This document shows, one piece after another, positions 17,728 through 27,777 of a DNA stretch of 64,000 nt; position 1 is the first letter of the stretch; each line of letters opens with the position of its first letter. The stretch spans positions 44,419-108,418 of the forward strand of contig NZ_CVRR01000004.1 in the NCBI RefSeq assembly GCF_001406815.1. The letters are read 5' to 3'. The translations under genes and the position numbers were made by a program. This DNA is from Roseburia faecis (GTDB lineage Bacteria > Bacillota > Clostridia > Lachnospirales > Lachnospiraceae). The notes under the pieces were generated by a model that ran no database searches, was not told the DNA's origin, and saw only the letters and a program-made list of their open reading frames with translations.

Positions 17728-19962
17728 TCAAAAGGCATAAAGGATACTCCCCGCTTCTGACCTACTACTGTTTCCAACAATAAAACGAAACTGGACATCT
17801 CCATCTATGAGTTCCATATTCTCTCCATAAAAAGCTAGTTCCTTCCGATTAACCGTAAATTTTACTTCCTGCTCTTCACCCGGCAACAGAAAAATTTTCC
17901 GAAACCGGATAAGTTCTCTATCCGGTCGCACAACAGGAGCACAAAGTGTCTCCACATAACACTGCACGACTTCTGCCCCAGGCACTTCTCCCACATTCTT
18001 CACCTTGCAGGATATGTCAATCTTATCCTCTCTTTCCTGTTTCTCAAATATGGGGGGCGTAATGGTGAACTCTGTGTAAGAGAGACCGAATCCAAATGGA
18101 TAAAGCGGTTCATTCGGAATATCCATATACCGGCTCGTAAAGCGATTCTCCGGATTCGTTTCTACCATCCGGTGTCCGGTCTTTACATCCCAGTAACTGA
18201 CAGGCACCTGTCCCACACACCATGGTATGCTCACAGACAGTTTTCCTGATGGGGTCTCTTCTCCATACACCAAGCGAACAACAGCCTCAGCTCCCATTGT
18301 TCCCGGTCTCCAGACAAAAAGGACAGCCTGGGATTTCTCCGCTATTTTCCGTATATCCAACGGCCTGCCCGATAGAATGACCGTCACAATATGGGAGGTA
18401 CGGCCAGCTACTGCATCAAAAAACTTCTGCTGCCCTTCCGGCAGATCAAGAAATGCCCTGCTCGCGGCTTCACCTGACTGTGCCTCATGTTCTCCAAGTA
18501 CAAGTACCACGGTATCCTCCGGTTCAATTTCATCCAGTGTGGCATATTGTTTTCCACTATTCACGCATATTTCAGGTATCTCTTTATCCTGTTCTCCGCT
18601 GTCCTGAATTCTACAGTTTTCAGCCTGCCACAGCCTCCTTTCCTCTTCTGTCAGAATCTCACATTCTGGCAGAAAACGAACCGGCATCTTCCGGGCTTTC
18701 AGGACTTCTCTGATCGTTTCCACATCATCATAACGGCCGAAAATTGCCCATCTGCTCAGCAATTCCCTTGACTCCACATAAGGTCCGCCCCAAAATACCT
18801 TCCTCTCCGGTTTCAGAGGAAGCATATCATCATTTTTCAGAAGAACCGAACTCTCACATGCCAGCGCAAGCGCGGTTTTCTTTGCCTCAGCAGACAACGG
18901 TTCTTCTCCCTGCATTCCTGCAAATGGATTTTCAAACAAGCCAAGCCGATTCTTCATCACCAGCACATTCCATGCACTTTTGTCTATCAACGAAGTTGGA
19001 ATACTCCCTTCTTTAACCAGTTCTTCCAGATGGAACATATATGCCGGACTCATCATGTCAATGTCAACTCCCGCACGGACTGCGGCCTCTGCGGCCTCTT
19101 TCTGGCTTGACACTACATTCTGTTCCTCCAACTGCCCTATGGATCCCCAATCTGAAATCACAGTGCCACTGAAACCCATTTCTTCCCTGAGAGTGCCTTC
19201 AAGCAGTTCCTTGTTTCCACTGACCGGTCTGCGGTCAACTGCATTAAACGCTGTCATCACCATTGCCGGATCTGCATGCATTGCCATACGGAATGGTTTG
19301 AGATACTGTTCCCGGAAGGTTCTCTGTGATATTTCCACATCATTGTATTCTCTTCCCGCACTCACTGCACCATAACCTGCAAAATGCTTTAAACAGCCTG
19401 CGATACCGGACTCCGGTATTTTTTTGTTCCCTGCCGGGTCTTTTCCTTCTTCGCCCTGATATCCTCTAAGCATTGCGGTTCCCATAACTCCGTTCAGAAA
19501 AGGATCCTCTCCGAAAGACTCCATTATCCGCCCCCACCTCGGGTCTCTGGATACATCAATCATTGGAGAAAACGTAGCCCTGATCCCCTCAGAAGCAGAC
19601 TCTGCTGCGGCATGTCCCGCCATCTTTCTAACCAGTTCCGGATGAAACGAACAAGCCTGTCCCAAAGGAATCGGAGCTATGGTCCTGCACCCATGTATGA
19701 CATCTGCCATAAACAGCAATGGAATATGATGCGGATGCGCTTCCACATATTTTTTCTGAATTCCCCTGAGCTTTTCTGCCCCGATCATACCTAGTACAGA
19801 ACCAGCATACTGAGTCACCCACTGAGGTGGCTGGTCTTCCCCCACCTCCCCGGTAAGTACCGCATCATCATCAAAGTAAATTCCAGTCAGCTGTATCATC
19901 TGCCCAATCTTTTCACGCAATGACATCTCAGACAACAACTTTTTTAATTTTCTTTGTTCCAT
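17728..19962 (-). CDS. glycoside hydrolase family 3 beta-glycosidase (BglX-like)
   Basis: 744-residue intracellular GH3 enzyme without signal peptide. The (beta/alpha)8 domain carries the conserved KHF (about residue 192-194) and the nucleophile Asp in VISDWGS (about 271). It is followed by the alpha/beta sandwich domain (ALACESSVLLKNDDMLPL) and a C-terminal fibronectin III-like domain (about 620-744). It would hydrolyse beta-glucosides, beta-xylosides or related beta-glycosides brought in by the LplABC-type importer. I chose ATG at 19962 (MEQRKL) over the TTG at 19980, which overlaps the stop of the preceding oxidoreductase gene. Last gene of the locus, ending before a strong terminator. Confidence 0.9.
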   Translation of the reverse strand: MEQRKLKKLLSEMSLREKIGQMIQLTGIYFDDDAVLTGEVGEDQPPQWVTQYAGSVLGMIGAEKLRGIQKKYVEAHPHHIPLLFMADVIHGCRTIAPIPLGQACSFHPELVRKMAGHAAAESASEGIRATFSPMIDVSRDPRWGRIMESFGEDPFLNGVMGTAMLRGYQGEEGKDPAGNKKIPESGIAGCLKHFAGYGAVSAGREYNDVEISQRTFREQYLKPFRMAMHADPAMVMTAFNAVDRRPVSGNKELLEGTLREEMGFSGTVISDWGSIGQLEEQNVVSSQKEAAEAAVRAGVDIDMMSPAYMFHLEELVKEGSIPTSLIDKSAWNVLVMKNRLGLFENPFAGMQGEEPLSAEAKKTALALACESSVLLKNDDMLPLKPERKVFWGGPYVESRELLSRWAIFGRYDDVETIREVLKARKMPVRFLPECEILTEEERRLWQAENCRIQDSGEQDKEIPEICVNSGKQYATLDEIEPEDTVVLVLGEHEAQSGEAASRAFLDLPEGQQKFFDAVAGRTSHIVTVILSGRPLDIRKIAEKSQAVLFVWRPGTMGAEAVVRLVYGEETPSGKLSVSIPWCVGQVPVSYWDVKTGHRMVETNPENRFTSRYMDIPNEPLYPFGFGLSYTEFTITPPIFEKQEREDKIDISCKVKNVGEVPGAEVVQCYVETLCAPVVRPDRELIRFRKIFLLPGEEQEVKFTVNRKELAFYGENMELIDGDVQFRFIVGNSSRSEAGSILYAF

Positions 19963-19976
19963 AATCTTCTTTTCCC

Positions 19977-21053
19977 TCAATCAAAATAAATGGTTTCTCC
20001 ACTCTCTGCTGAACGGTACACCGCTTCCAGAATACGTGTGACAACTGCAGCCTGTGCAGGCTTCACAACCTGTTCTGCCCCATCAACAACGATGTGGTAA
20101 AACAATTCCTGTTCATAGTCTGCTGCTGACTTTTCTTTTCCTGAGAAAAATGCTACTCCACCGCTTGATAATTCCGGTTTCTCTACTACCTGTGCATTAT
20201 GGTGGATGTAATTGATCCTAAGGCCATCTTTCATATCAGCTCCGGCTTTGGTACCACACAGGCTTGTTTTTGCCTCATCAACCTCCAGTGTGTTCAGTGC
20301 CCAGGCTGATTCCAGTTCGATCACTGCCCCATTTTTCATACGGATAAAGCCAAAAGCAGAATCTTCTACACAGAACTTATCCGGATCCCAGTTACCAAAT
20401 GCATTTCCCTGGTCTGTCTGATCAGACAGCTTGTGGAAGGAAGCTCCCGTAACAGACTGCACTTCATAATTATCCATCATCCATAATGTCAGATCCAGTG
20501 CATGTGTACCAATATCAATCAGGGGACCGCCGCCCTGTTCTTCTTCATTCAGGAACACACCCCAGGTCGGAACAGCTCTTCTTCTGAGTGCATGTGCTTT
20601 GGCAAAATAGATTTCTCCCAATTCATCACTTTTGCACATTTCCTTCAGATACAATGAATCTGTACGATAACGGTTCTGATATGCTATGTTGAGAACTCTG
20701 TGTGTTCTTTCAGCAGTTTCGACCATCTTCTGTGCTTCTGCATAATTTTTTGCCATTGGCTTCTCACACATGACATCTCTTCCTGCCTCCATTGCTGCTA
20801 TAGAGATTTCTGCATGGGAACGGTTTGGGGTAGTTACATATACAACATCCAGATCTTCTTTTAGAAGTTCACGGTAATCTTCAAATACTTTTGCATCTTC
20901 TGTGCCAAATTTTTCTTTTGTCTCCTGCGCACGCTCTATGATGATGTCACAAAAAGCCACCACCTCATAGAGACCACTTTTCTGCATAGCCGGGAGATGT
21001 TTTCCGTTAGCAATCCCTCCACAGCCTACGATTCCTGCTCTTAATTTTCTCAT
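19977..21053 (-). CDS. Gfo/Idh/MocA-family oxidoreductase 1
   Basis: 358 residues. N-terminal Rossmann fold with GIVGCGGIANGKHLPA (NAD(P)-binding), the EKP signature in VMCEKPMAKNY (about residue 96), and the C-terminal substrate domain with GGGPLIDIGTHALDL (catalytic Asp-x-x-x-His). The family oxidises or reduces sugar or inositol carbons, often at C3 of a glucoside. It sits between a GH3 glycosidase and two TIM-barrel isomerase-like genes and has a second family member at 22941. The exact substrate cannot be read. Confidence 0.92.
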   Translation of the reverse strand: MRKLRAGIVGCGGIANGKHLPAMQKSGLYEVVAFCDIIIERAQETKEKFGTEDAKVFEDYRELLKEDLDVVYVTTPNRSHAEISIAAMEAGRDVMCEKPMAKNYAEAQKMVETAERTHRVLNIAYQNRYRTDSLYLKEMCKSDELGEIYFAKAHALRRRAVPTWGVFLNEEEQGGGPLIDIGTHALDLTLWMMDNYEVQSVTGASFHKLSDQTDQGNAFGNWDPDKFCVEDSAFGFIRMKNGAVIELESAWALNTLEVDEAKTSLCGTKAGADMKDGLRINYIHHNAQVVEKPELSSGGVAFFSGKEKSAADYEQELFYHIVVDGAEQVVKPAQAAVVTRILEAVYRSAESGETIYFD

Positions 21054-21084
21054 GGTATTTCCTCCTTATTTGCACTTTTCTGTG

Positions 21085-22005
21085 TTATATAACATATTTC
21101 TCCAGATATCTTTTACTGAGAATTAAAGACTTCTCCACCTTTTCCTTGGAATCCTCAAATGCTTTATCTTCTATTTCGATACATGTACAGCCATCATATC
21201 CTATATCAGTAAGTGCTGACACGTATTTTCCCCAGTCCACATCGCCAAGTCCCGGAATCTTAGGTGACATATATTCCAGCGGATAAGCCATGATGCCACA
21301 GGACTCTAATTTATCCCTGTATATCTTGATATCCTTGTAATGAACATGGAATATTTTATCCTTAAATTCATAAAGCGGGCGGATATAGTCGATCATCTGC
21401 CAGATAAAGTGGGATGGATCGTAATTAATGCCAAGATTATCACTGTCCAGGATCTTGAAGACCTCTCTCCAGATTGGCGGAGTTGTCATCAGATTCTGTC
21501 CTCCGGGCCACTGTTCCTCACCAAAAAGCATCGGGCAGTTTTCAATTGCTATTTTTACGTCACATACCTCTGCCAGTTTTATGATTGGTGGCCATATTTC
21601 TTTTACAAGTTCAAGATTTTCCCGTACATTTTTGGTCTGATCCCTTCCGATAAATGTTGTGACCATGCCAACACCTAACTTTTTACTTGCACGTATGACA
21701 TTCTTCAGATGTTCAATAGCAGCATTTCTTTTCTCTTTATCTGCCGTCATTACGTTAGGATAATATGCCAGTGCAGAGATTTCTACTCCCGCTTTTTCTG
21801 CATATGCCATAATATGGGCTGCATATTCATCATCCTGGTTTACCCGTTCTGCATCTATATGGCTTACACCCGCATATCTTCTTTCTGCTTTTTCTTCTGG
21901 CCAGCATGCCACTTCCACACATTCAAATCCCTGCTCTGAAGCAAAATCCATCATTTGTTCATAAGTCCATCCGTCAAGGATTGATGTAATAAACCCAAGT
22001 TTCAT
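21085..22005 (-). CDS. TIM-barrel sugar phosphate isomerase/epimerase-like protein 1
   Basis: 306-residue AP_endonuc_2/xylose-isomerase-like TIM barrel (IolE, DTE family). Metal-ligand residues of this fold are recognisable: Glu in KIAIENCPM, Asp/His in NYDPSHFIW, HVHYKD and the C-terminal Glu in CTCIEIED. The start at 22005 (MKLGFITS) follows GGAGGATTTTCT; the longer frame to 22077 overlaps the upstream gene and lacks such a site. Members epimerise keto-sugars, dehydrate inosose, or cleave 3-keto-glycosides. Together with the Gfo/Idh enzymes this suggests an oxidation-then-isomerisation or elimination step on a sugar. Confidence 0.88.
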   Translation of the reverse strand: MKLGFITSILDGWTYEQMMDFASEQGFECVEVACWPEEKAERRYAGVSHIDAERVNQDDEYAAHIMAYAEKAGVEISALAYYPNVMTADKEKRNAAIEHLKNVIRASKKLGVGMVTTFIGRDQTKNVRENLELVKEIWPPIIKLAEVCDVKIAIENCPMLFGEEQWPGGQNLMTTPPIWREVFKILDSDNLGINYDPSHFIWQMIDYIRPLYEFKDKIFHVHYKDIKIYRDKLESCGIMAYPLEYMSPKIPGLGDVDWGKYVSALTDIGYDGCTCIEIEDKAFEDSKEKVEKSLILSKRYLEKYVI

Positions 22006-22031
22006 AGAAAATCCTCCTGTATCTGTTTTCC

Positions 22032-22910
22032 CTATTTTTCCCATGGAGTTTGTGTAAAATCTCCACCCCTGCACCATTTCAGATAATTCAGTGCATGAAG
22101 CTGTCCGGTCATCTCCAGTTCTCCGGAATATACAGGATCATGGTATCCCTCAATGCAGATATCGTCCTCATATCCGTTACTTCTTAAAATAGAAATGATA
22201 TCTCTCCAGTTCGTGTCACCAAAGCCCGGCATACGATGCCATACAAATGGGACTGCGCCTGATATGCCACTATGTCTTACAGCATCCCAGTCTATTGTTG
22301 CATCTTTTCCATGTATATGTACTATTTTTTTGCACCATTTTCTCAGCTCTGTTACCGGATCGATAAGCTGTACCATCTGATGTGTCGGCTCCCATTCCAG
22401 TCCGAAGTTATCATTCTTTACTTCCTCAAACATCACTTCCCACGCTTTAGGGTTAAAACCGATATTACATGTCGCATGTTCCCATGTTCCATCCATAAGG
22501 CAATTCTCAATTCCCAGCTTCACTCCCTTTTCTTCTGCAAGATCAGCCAGTTCCCGGAATACCTTGCCAAACTCTTCATATGCGGATTCTACCGGCTTTC
22601 CTTCCCACGCTCCTGCAAAAGTACTCACATGTGTAGCTCCGAATTTTCCGGCAGTGCAGATTACATTTTCCAGAGTTTTCCTATGCTCTGCATACTGGAT
22701 AGGATTGCAATAGTATCCAACTGTCGTGATTTCGGAATCCGTACCTGCCAACAGTTTTTCCGTGCTCAATGCCAGCTTATCAAGGTCAGTCCCTTCCAGT
22801 GACATATGGAAATTAAGAGAAAATGTCTCAAATCCTTTTCCAATAAATCCCTTTAACCATTCTTCTGCCTTAGTTCCAGGAACGCATGTTCCTATTTTTA
22901 TCTGTTTCAT
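22032..22910 (-). CDS. TIM-barrel sugar phosphate isomerase/epimerase-like protein 2
   Basis: 292 residues, same fold class as the neighbour but clearly different in sequence. Metal-site-like positions are seen in KLGIENCLMDG, LEWEPTHQMV, KIVHIHGKD and DICIEGYHD. ATG at 22910 (MKQIKIGT) is preceded by AGGAGAAAATAAGT. The histidine/aspartate pattern after IENC is altered (EPTH in place of DPSH), so the two paralogues probably handle different substrates or one is a partner subunit. Confidence 0.87.
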   Translation of the reverse strand: MKQIKIGTCVPGTKAEEWLKGFIGKGFETFSLNFHMSLEGTDLDKLALSTEKLLAGTDSEITTVGYYCNPIQYAEHRKTLENVICTAGKFGATHVSTFAGAWEGKPVESAYEEFGKVFRELADLAEEKGVKLGIENCLMDGTWEHATCNIGFNPKAWEVMFEEVKNDNFGLEWEPTHQMVQLIDPVTELRKWCKKIVHIHGKDATIDWDAVRHSGISGAVPFVWHRMPGFGDTNWRDIISILRSNGYEDDICIEGYHDPVYSGELEMTGQLHALNYLKWCRGGDFTQTPWEK

Positions 22911-22940
22911 ACTTATTTTCTCCTGTTCCTTCATAAATAC

Positions 22941-24008
22941 TTATGATTCATACTGTCTATAATCAATCACCTGGTTTGTTTCTGCTGATTGGAAAATAGC
23001 TTCCATTAGTTTCATTACACGCATCACCTGGAAGAGCTTAATCTCCGGCTCTGCCCCATCTCTTATAACTGCTGCTACATTCCTATGGAAATCCGCAATA
23101 TCTCCGGACACATGTGGCAGCTCTTCTTTCACGATTGTATCTTCCCGTCTCGGAGCCATGGTTTTGGTCAGACCTGCTGCTGTCTTTACCGGCACTACTT
23201 TCTCTTCGGTTATGCCTGTTTTCCGTATGATCTCACCATTTAACTGCCAGTCCCTGATTACCGCAGTACCATCTTCACCCAGTACATACCATCTTGGCAG
23301 GGAAATATAATTATTGGTACCTACTTCAACTAAGACTTCCGTTCCGCCTTCAAATGTCAGGATTGTGGTGAACCCATCATCCACTTCCTGATTGGTAATA
23401 TGGGTAAGTGATGCATATACAGTTTCAATTTTTCTATCTCCGTAAAGATACAGAATCTGATCCAGCAAATGTACACCCCAGTCAAGAACCATTCCGCCAC
23501 CATGTATTTTTTCTTTTCTCCAGTCACCCGGAATACCCCTTGAACCATGCACACGGCTTTCTATCCGGAAGACATGCCCCAGCTTCTGCTCCTCTACAAG
23601 CTTTCGTATGATCAGGAAATCATCATCCCAGCGCCTGTTCTGGTGTACTGTCAGGAACTTTCCGGTTTCTTTGGCAACATTTTCCATCTCCTGAAGATCA
23701 GAAGATGACAGAGTCACCGGTTTCTCTGATATCACGTTTTTCCCCGCATGCATAGCACGGATTGCAATCGGCTTATGGCAGTCATTTGGAGTGGCAATCA
23801 GCACGACATCAATATCCGGGTCTGATAACATTTCCTCTTCCGAACCATACACAGAAAAACCTTTTTCTTTTGCTTCTATTCTCTTTTCTTCCTTGATATC
23901 ATAGATACCACCAATTTCAATTTCCGGTACATTTGACAGGATTTCTGTATGCCATCTGCCCATTCCACCATATCCTATCAGTCCGTAGATTACTTTGTTT
24001 TCCCGCAT
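22941..24008 (-). CDS. Gfo/Idh/MocA-family oxidoreductase 2
   Basis: 355 residues with Rossmann motif GLIGYGGMGRWH, EKPVTL signature (about residue 95) and the catalytic loop GGGMVLDWGVHLLDQIL. The C-terminal domain differs from that of the paralogue at 19977, so the two enzymes probably act on different intermediates. GGAGGTATAAA upstream fixes the start. First enzyme gene after the transporter binding-protein gene. Confidence 0.92.
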   Translation of the reverse strand: MRENKVIYGLIGYGGMGRWHTEILSNVPEIEIGGIYDIKEEKRIEAKEKGFSVYGSEEEMLSDPDIDVVLIATPNDCHKPIAIRAMHAGKNVISEKPVTLSSSDLQEMENVAKETGKFLTVHQNRRWDDDFLIIRKLVEEQKLGHVFRIESRVHGSRGIPGDWRKEKIHGGGMVLDWGVHLLDQILYLYGDRKIETVYASLTHITNQEVDDGFTTILTFEGGTEVLVEVGTNNYISLPRWYVLGEDGTAVIRDWQLNGEIIRKTGITEEKVVPVKTAAGLTKTMAPRREDTIVKEELPHVSGDIADFHRNVAAVIRDGAEPEIKLFQVMRVMKLMEAIFQSAETNQVIDYRQYES

Positions 24009-24064
24009 TTTATACCTCCAATTAAGGAACAGCGGCTAATGAACACCATCAGCCGCCGTCTCTT

Positions 24065-25771
24065 TTACTTACTTAATTCATCGTTGATTTCTTTGAGAAT
24101 CTGATCACCACCCTGATTCTTCCAGTTTTTAACGAAAGTATCGAATTCGCTGATATCTGCTTTTCCCATAATGATCTTTGCGAAAGTCTCTTCCTCCATC
24201 TTCTTCAGATTTGCCCATTTCGCTTCCATTGTTTCCGTCTGTCCGTTGTAAGCGTTGTAAACCGGAACATATTCCTCATTTACAAGTGGCGCGTCACCTA
24301 CCATGATTGCAACCAGACGAGGCAGATTTGTTTTTGCCAGATCACTATCCAGATTCCAATATTTAAGACTGAAATCATCGTAAGGCTTTTTCTTAAGTTC
24401 CGTAACTGCTTCCATATCGTTCTTCAGCAGTTTATGTGTCGAAAAATCTACATCATCCATACTGATATCTCCTGCAAGATATTTCGTCAGCGCTTCATTA
24501 GATGTCTCTATCTCATCAGCATTGTCATACGCATTATACAAAGGATAGAAATCTGCGGTTCCCATCTCCGTAGATGTTACGCCCTCTTCTACCCATGTCT
24601 GCTCATTTGCAATCAGGTAGTTAATGATCTTAAACGCAGCTTCCGGATTTTTGCAGTCCTTGCTCGCTACGACATACTGTGTCGTTGGCTCAGCCATATG
24701 CGTATAATATTTTCCATCCTCAGAAAGAGGTGTGAAATATGCCCGCCAGTCTGCTGAACCTGACAGAGTTGTATCCGCAAATGTATATGCACACCACCAC
24801 GGTCCGAAAAAGATTCCTACTTTTCCAGCAAGAAGTGGCTCCTTGCTATCACTTCTGACAAGTGTCTCCGGATCAATAACACCATCCGCATAAAGTTTGG
24901 AGATATTTTCCAGTGCAGTCTTCGTCTCCGGCTGAATCGAACCATACTCTACCGATCCGTCCTCACTCTTCAGCCAGTACTGCGGATATGACTGAAAACA
25001 GCTGAACAATGGGTCAAGTCCAAACTGGTTGCCGCCTACTGCATTCATGTGGTCCGAATTTCCTGGTCCAAGAATACCGATAGTGTCATTCTCTCCATTT
25101 CCATCTGGATCCCTTGTCACAAATGCTTTAGCCACTTCTGCCAGTTCATCCCATGTGCGTGGTACATCCAGCCCAAGAGCATCCAGCCAGTCCTGACGAA
25201 TCCACATTTCGTTTACACCGCCTGCTGTCAGGTTCGGGGCAGGAATCGCCATCAGTTCTCCATCTTCATTGGTGATACATTTCTGCAGTTCTTCACCGCC
25301 GGATTTCACATAACTTTTCAGTGCATCTGAAGCATAATCATCAAAATACTTATCCAGTGGCTGTATCATATCGTATTTCAACAGAGCCCTGTACTGGGTT
25401 GCATTTACATTCATGATTTCCGGAATGGTATTACTTCCGATACAGAGACTCATTTTTTCATCATAGTCTGATGTAGATGCAGTCCAGTCATATACTACCT
25501 GGATGTTCAGGTTCTCTTTCAGAAGCCTTGTATAGGAGTTGTCTTCAAATGACATTCCTTTCGGAATCTTTGCATTCGGATTCATTTTTCCGCCCAGATG
25601 TACCGTAACCGTCTCCGGGTATTTTGCCAGAGGCAGATCTTCTTTCGCTGTTCCTTCTGCTTCCTTGACCGCTTCTTTCTGCCCTTTGTCTGATGCACCA
25701 CCACAGCCTGAAATCAAGGATACCGTCATAGCTGCCGTACACGCTATAGCAATTATTCTTTTTAGTTTCAT
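24065..25771 (-). CDS. extracellular solute-binding lipoprotein (LplA-like)
   Basis: 568-residue type-1 solute-binding lipoprotein. Signal peptide MKLKRIIAIACTAAMTVSLIS then lipobox Cys (SGC) and a charged linker. The length and motifs such as MWIRQDWLDALGLDVPRTWDEL and FFGPWWCAY are typical of the YtcQ/LplA family that feeds oligosaccharide importers. Its permeases are the two upstream genes (LplB- and LplC-like). No ATPase gene is present, as is usual: such systems borrow the shared MsmK-type ATPase. Confidence 0.92.
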   Translation of the reverse strand: MKLKRIIAIACTAAMTVSLISGCGGASDKGQKEAVKEAEGTAKEDLPLAKYPETVTVHLGGKMNPNAKIPKGMSFEDNSYTRLLKENLNIQVVYDWTASTSDYDEKMSLCIGSNTIPEIMNVNATQYRALLKYDMIQPLDKYFDDYASDALKSYVKSGGEELQKCITNEDGELMAIPAPNLTAGGVNEMWIRQDWLDALGLDVPRTWDELAEVAKAFVTRDPDGNGENDTIGILGPGNSDHMNAVGGNQFGLDPLFSCFQSYPQYWLKSEDGSVEYGSIQPETKTALENISKLYADGVIDPETLVRSDSKEPLLAGKVGIFFGPWWCAYTFADTTLSGSADWRAYFTPLSEDGKYYTHMAEPTTQYVVASKDCKNPEAAFKIINYLIANEQTWVEEGVTSTEMGTADFYPLYNAYDNADEIETSNEALTKYLAGDISMDDVDFSTHKLLKNDMEAVTELKKKPYDDFSLKYWNLDSDLAKTNLPRLVAIMVGDAPLVNEEYVPVYNAYNGQTETMEAKWANLKKMEEETFAKIIMGKADISEFDTFVKNWKNQGGDQILKEINDELSK

Positions 25772-25835
25772 AATCCATTTTCTCCTTTTCGTTTTTACTA
25801 TTCTCTATTTTGGCCAGACTCTTTCTGACCGGATA

Positions 25836-26720
25836 CTATCCTTTTACCGATCCCAACGTGATCCCAGATACAAAATATTTCTGCAAAAACGGGTATATGA
25901 TCAGCACCGGGATCATGGCGATAAATATCTTCGCTGCGTCCAGCGACTGGTTATTTAGTTTCATTGCCTGTGCGATCTGTTCAACATTCATACTGGAATA
26001 ATCCAATGTTACTACCATCTGCTGTATGTATGTCTGAAGCGGATAGCTGCTTTGTTTTGTACTTAGAACCATTCCCTGAAAGAACTCGTTCCAGTACTGA
26101 ACAATCGTAAAAAGCGAGATCGTTGCCACCATCGGTTTTGCCAAAGGAATGTAAATTGAGATCAGATTCCTCCATGGTCCACCACCGTCTATAAAGCATG
26201 CCTCTTCCAGTTCAACTGGCAGATTCTTGAAAAAGTTTACTGCCAGAATGACGTTGAAAACCTGAAGCCCCATACCGAGGACAAGTCCCCATATGCTGTC
26301 CATGAGACCGTAATTCTTCATTGTGATATACCACGGAACAGTACCTCCATTGAAAAGCATGCAGAATACAAAGATCCACATGAAGATGCCCCTCTTCGGA
26401 AACTGTTTTTTTGTTCTTGACAACGGATATGCTGCCAAAAGTATACACACCATGCTGGCCCCTGTACCTAACACAACGCGTTTAATAGACACAAGAAAAG
26501 AAGTAAAGAAATTCCCCTCTCCCAAGATCTTCTTATATGACAGGAGATTAAATCCCACCGGCCAGAGAGCAACTTTCCCTGCACTGACAGCCTCCCTGCT
26601 ACTTAAGGAAACGCAAAGGACATACCATACCGGCAGGATGCAGACCAGTGTGATCAAAATAAGGATCACAACATTTACTACGTCGAATACTTTTGATCCT
26701 ATACTTTTATTTTCTATCAT
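25836..26720 (-). CDS. carbohydrate ABC transporter permease (LplC/YtcP-like)
   Basis: 294 residues, six hydrophobic helices, with the EAA loop EACFIDGGGPWRNLISIYIPLAKP (about residues 180-203) that docks the ATPase. CUT1-family oligosaccharide importer subunit. AAGGAGGTGCAGTAA precedes the ATG, 13 bases after the partner permease gene. Confidence 0.93.
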   Translation of the reverse strand: MIENKSIGSKVFDVVNVVILILITLVCILPVWYVLCVSLSSREAVSAGKVALWPVGFNLLSYKKILGEGNFFTSFLVSIKRVVLGTGASMVCILLAAYPLSRTKKQFPKRGIFMWIFVFCMLFNGGTVPWYITMKNYGLMDSIWGLVLGMGLQVFNVILAVNFFKNLPVELEEACFIDGGGPWRNLISIYIPLAKPMVATISLFTIVQYWNEFFQGMVLSTKQSSYPLQTYIQQMVVTLDYSSMNVEQIAQAMKLNNQSLDAAKIFIAMIPVLIIYPFLQKYFVSGITLGSVKG

Positions 26721-26733
26721 TTACTGCACCTCC

Positions 26734-27624
26734 TTAGAATAGTTTGTAACCGGTAAACTTATCTGCCAGCTTATATCCTATAACAATTAAGATAACGCTG
26801 ATCACCGATTTAAACAGTCCAACTGCTGTAGCCAGCGAGTACTGCAGGTTCTCAAGCCCTGCACGGTATACCCATGTGTCTATGATATCACCAGTGGAAT
26901 AAACAAGCGGATTATACAAATTGTAGATCTGATCAAAACCTGCATTGAGCACATTTCCAAGTGACAGAATTGCCAGAAGGGCTACCGTTGTCCTTATTCC
27001 CGGGAGCGTTATGTGCCAGATACGTTTGAATCTTCCTGCTCCGTCTGCCGCTGCTGCTTCATAAAGGCTCTGGTCTACCCCAAGTATTGCTGCCAGATAA
27101 ACTACCGTATTGTACCCAAATCCTTTCCAGATATCTGTGCCGATCACCAAAGGCTGGAACAATGATGGCTCCCCGAAAAAATTGATCGGATTTCTACCAA
27201 ATGCCTCCATCAGCTGATTAATTGGACCAGTATATCCAAAGATATTTAAAACAATCTTTGCCAGAATAACCCACGACAGAAAATACGGTAGGTAAACAAT
27301 TGTCTGGATTGGACGCTTGAGCCGCTTAATACAGAATTCATTAAGCAGAAGTGCAAAAATCAATGGGAAAATAATATTCCCAATAATCTTTCCTACCGCG
27401 ATTACAACGGTATTACACAGTACCTGTTTGACATCGTTCATTTGAAACATGTACTTAAAATTTTCAAGCCCGACAAACTTAGAATGCAAAATACCCTGGC
27501 CCGGATTATAATCTTGAAATGCCATGACAATACCGAACATCGGAACAATGCTAAAGAAAAACAGCCATAAAAGTGCCGGAATCAGCATAATATAATAATG
27601 CTTCACAAATCGTTTGATATACAT
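26734..27624 (-). CDS. carbohydrate ABC transporter permease (LplB/YteP-like)
   Basis: 296 residues, six transmembrane helices, EAA loop YEAAAADGAGRFKRIWHITLPG (about residues 185-205). Forms the CUT1 channel with the next gene. First structural gene of the importer; the regulator pair lies upstream. Ribosome site GGGAGGTCCTGGA. Confidence 0.93.
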   Translation of the reverse strand: MYIKRFVKHYYIMLIPALLWLFFFSIVPMFGIVMAFQDYNPGQGILHSKFVGLENFKYMFQMNDVKQVLCNTVVIAVGKIIGNIIFPLIFALLLNEFCIKRLKRPIQTIVYLPYFLSWVILAKIVLNIFGYTGPINQLMEAFGRNPINFFGEPSLFQPLVIGTDIWKGFGYNTVVYLAAILGVDQSLYEAAAADGAGRFKRIWHITLPGIRTTVALLAILSLGNVLNAGFDQIYNLYNPLVYSTGDIIDTWVYRAGLENLQYSLATAVGLFKSVISVILIVIGYKLADKFTGYKLF

Positions 27625-27777
27625 TCCAGGACCTCCCTTCCTTTTTGTTTAATATACACCATGATACCTCCCTTCCTTTTTTTAATTATTTTATCTTCTT
27701 CCCCCATATCCTGCTAGATGATATTGTTTCTAATCTTACCAAATATTTTTTATCACAAAAAAAATGTCCGATGAAAA

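Noticed and set aside
17728..24008. inositol catabolic (iol) operon
   Set aside because: No iolB/C/D-type genes; only the general Gfo/Idh and IolE-like folds are shared.
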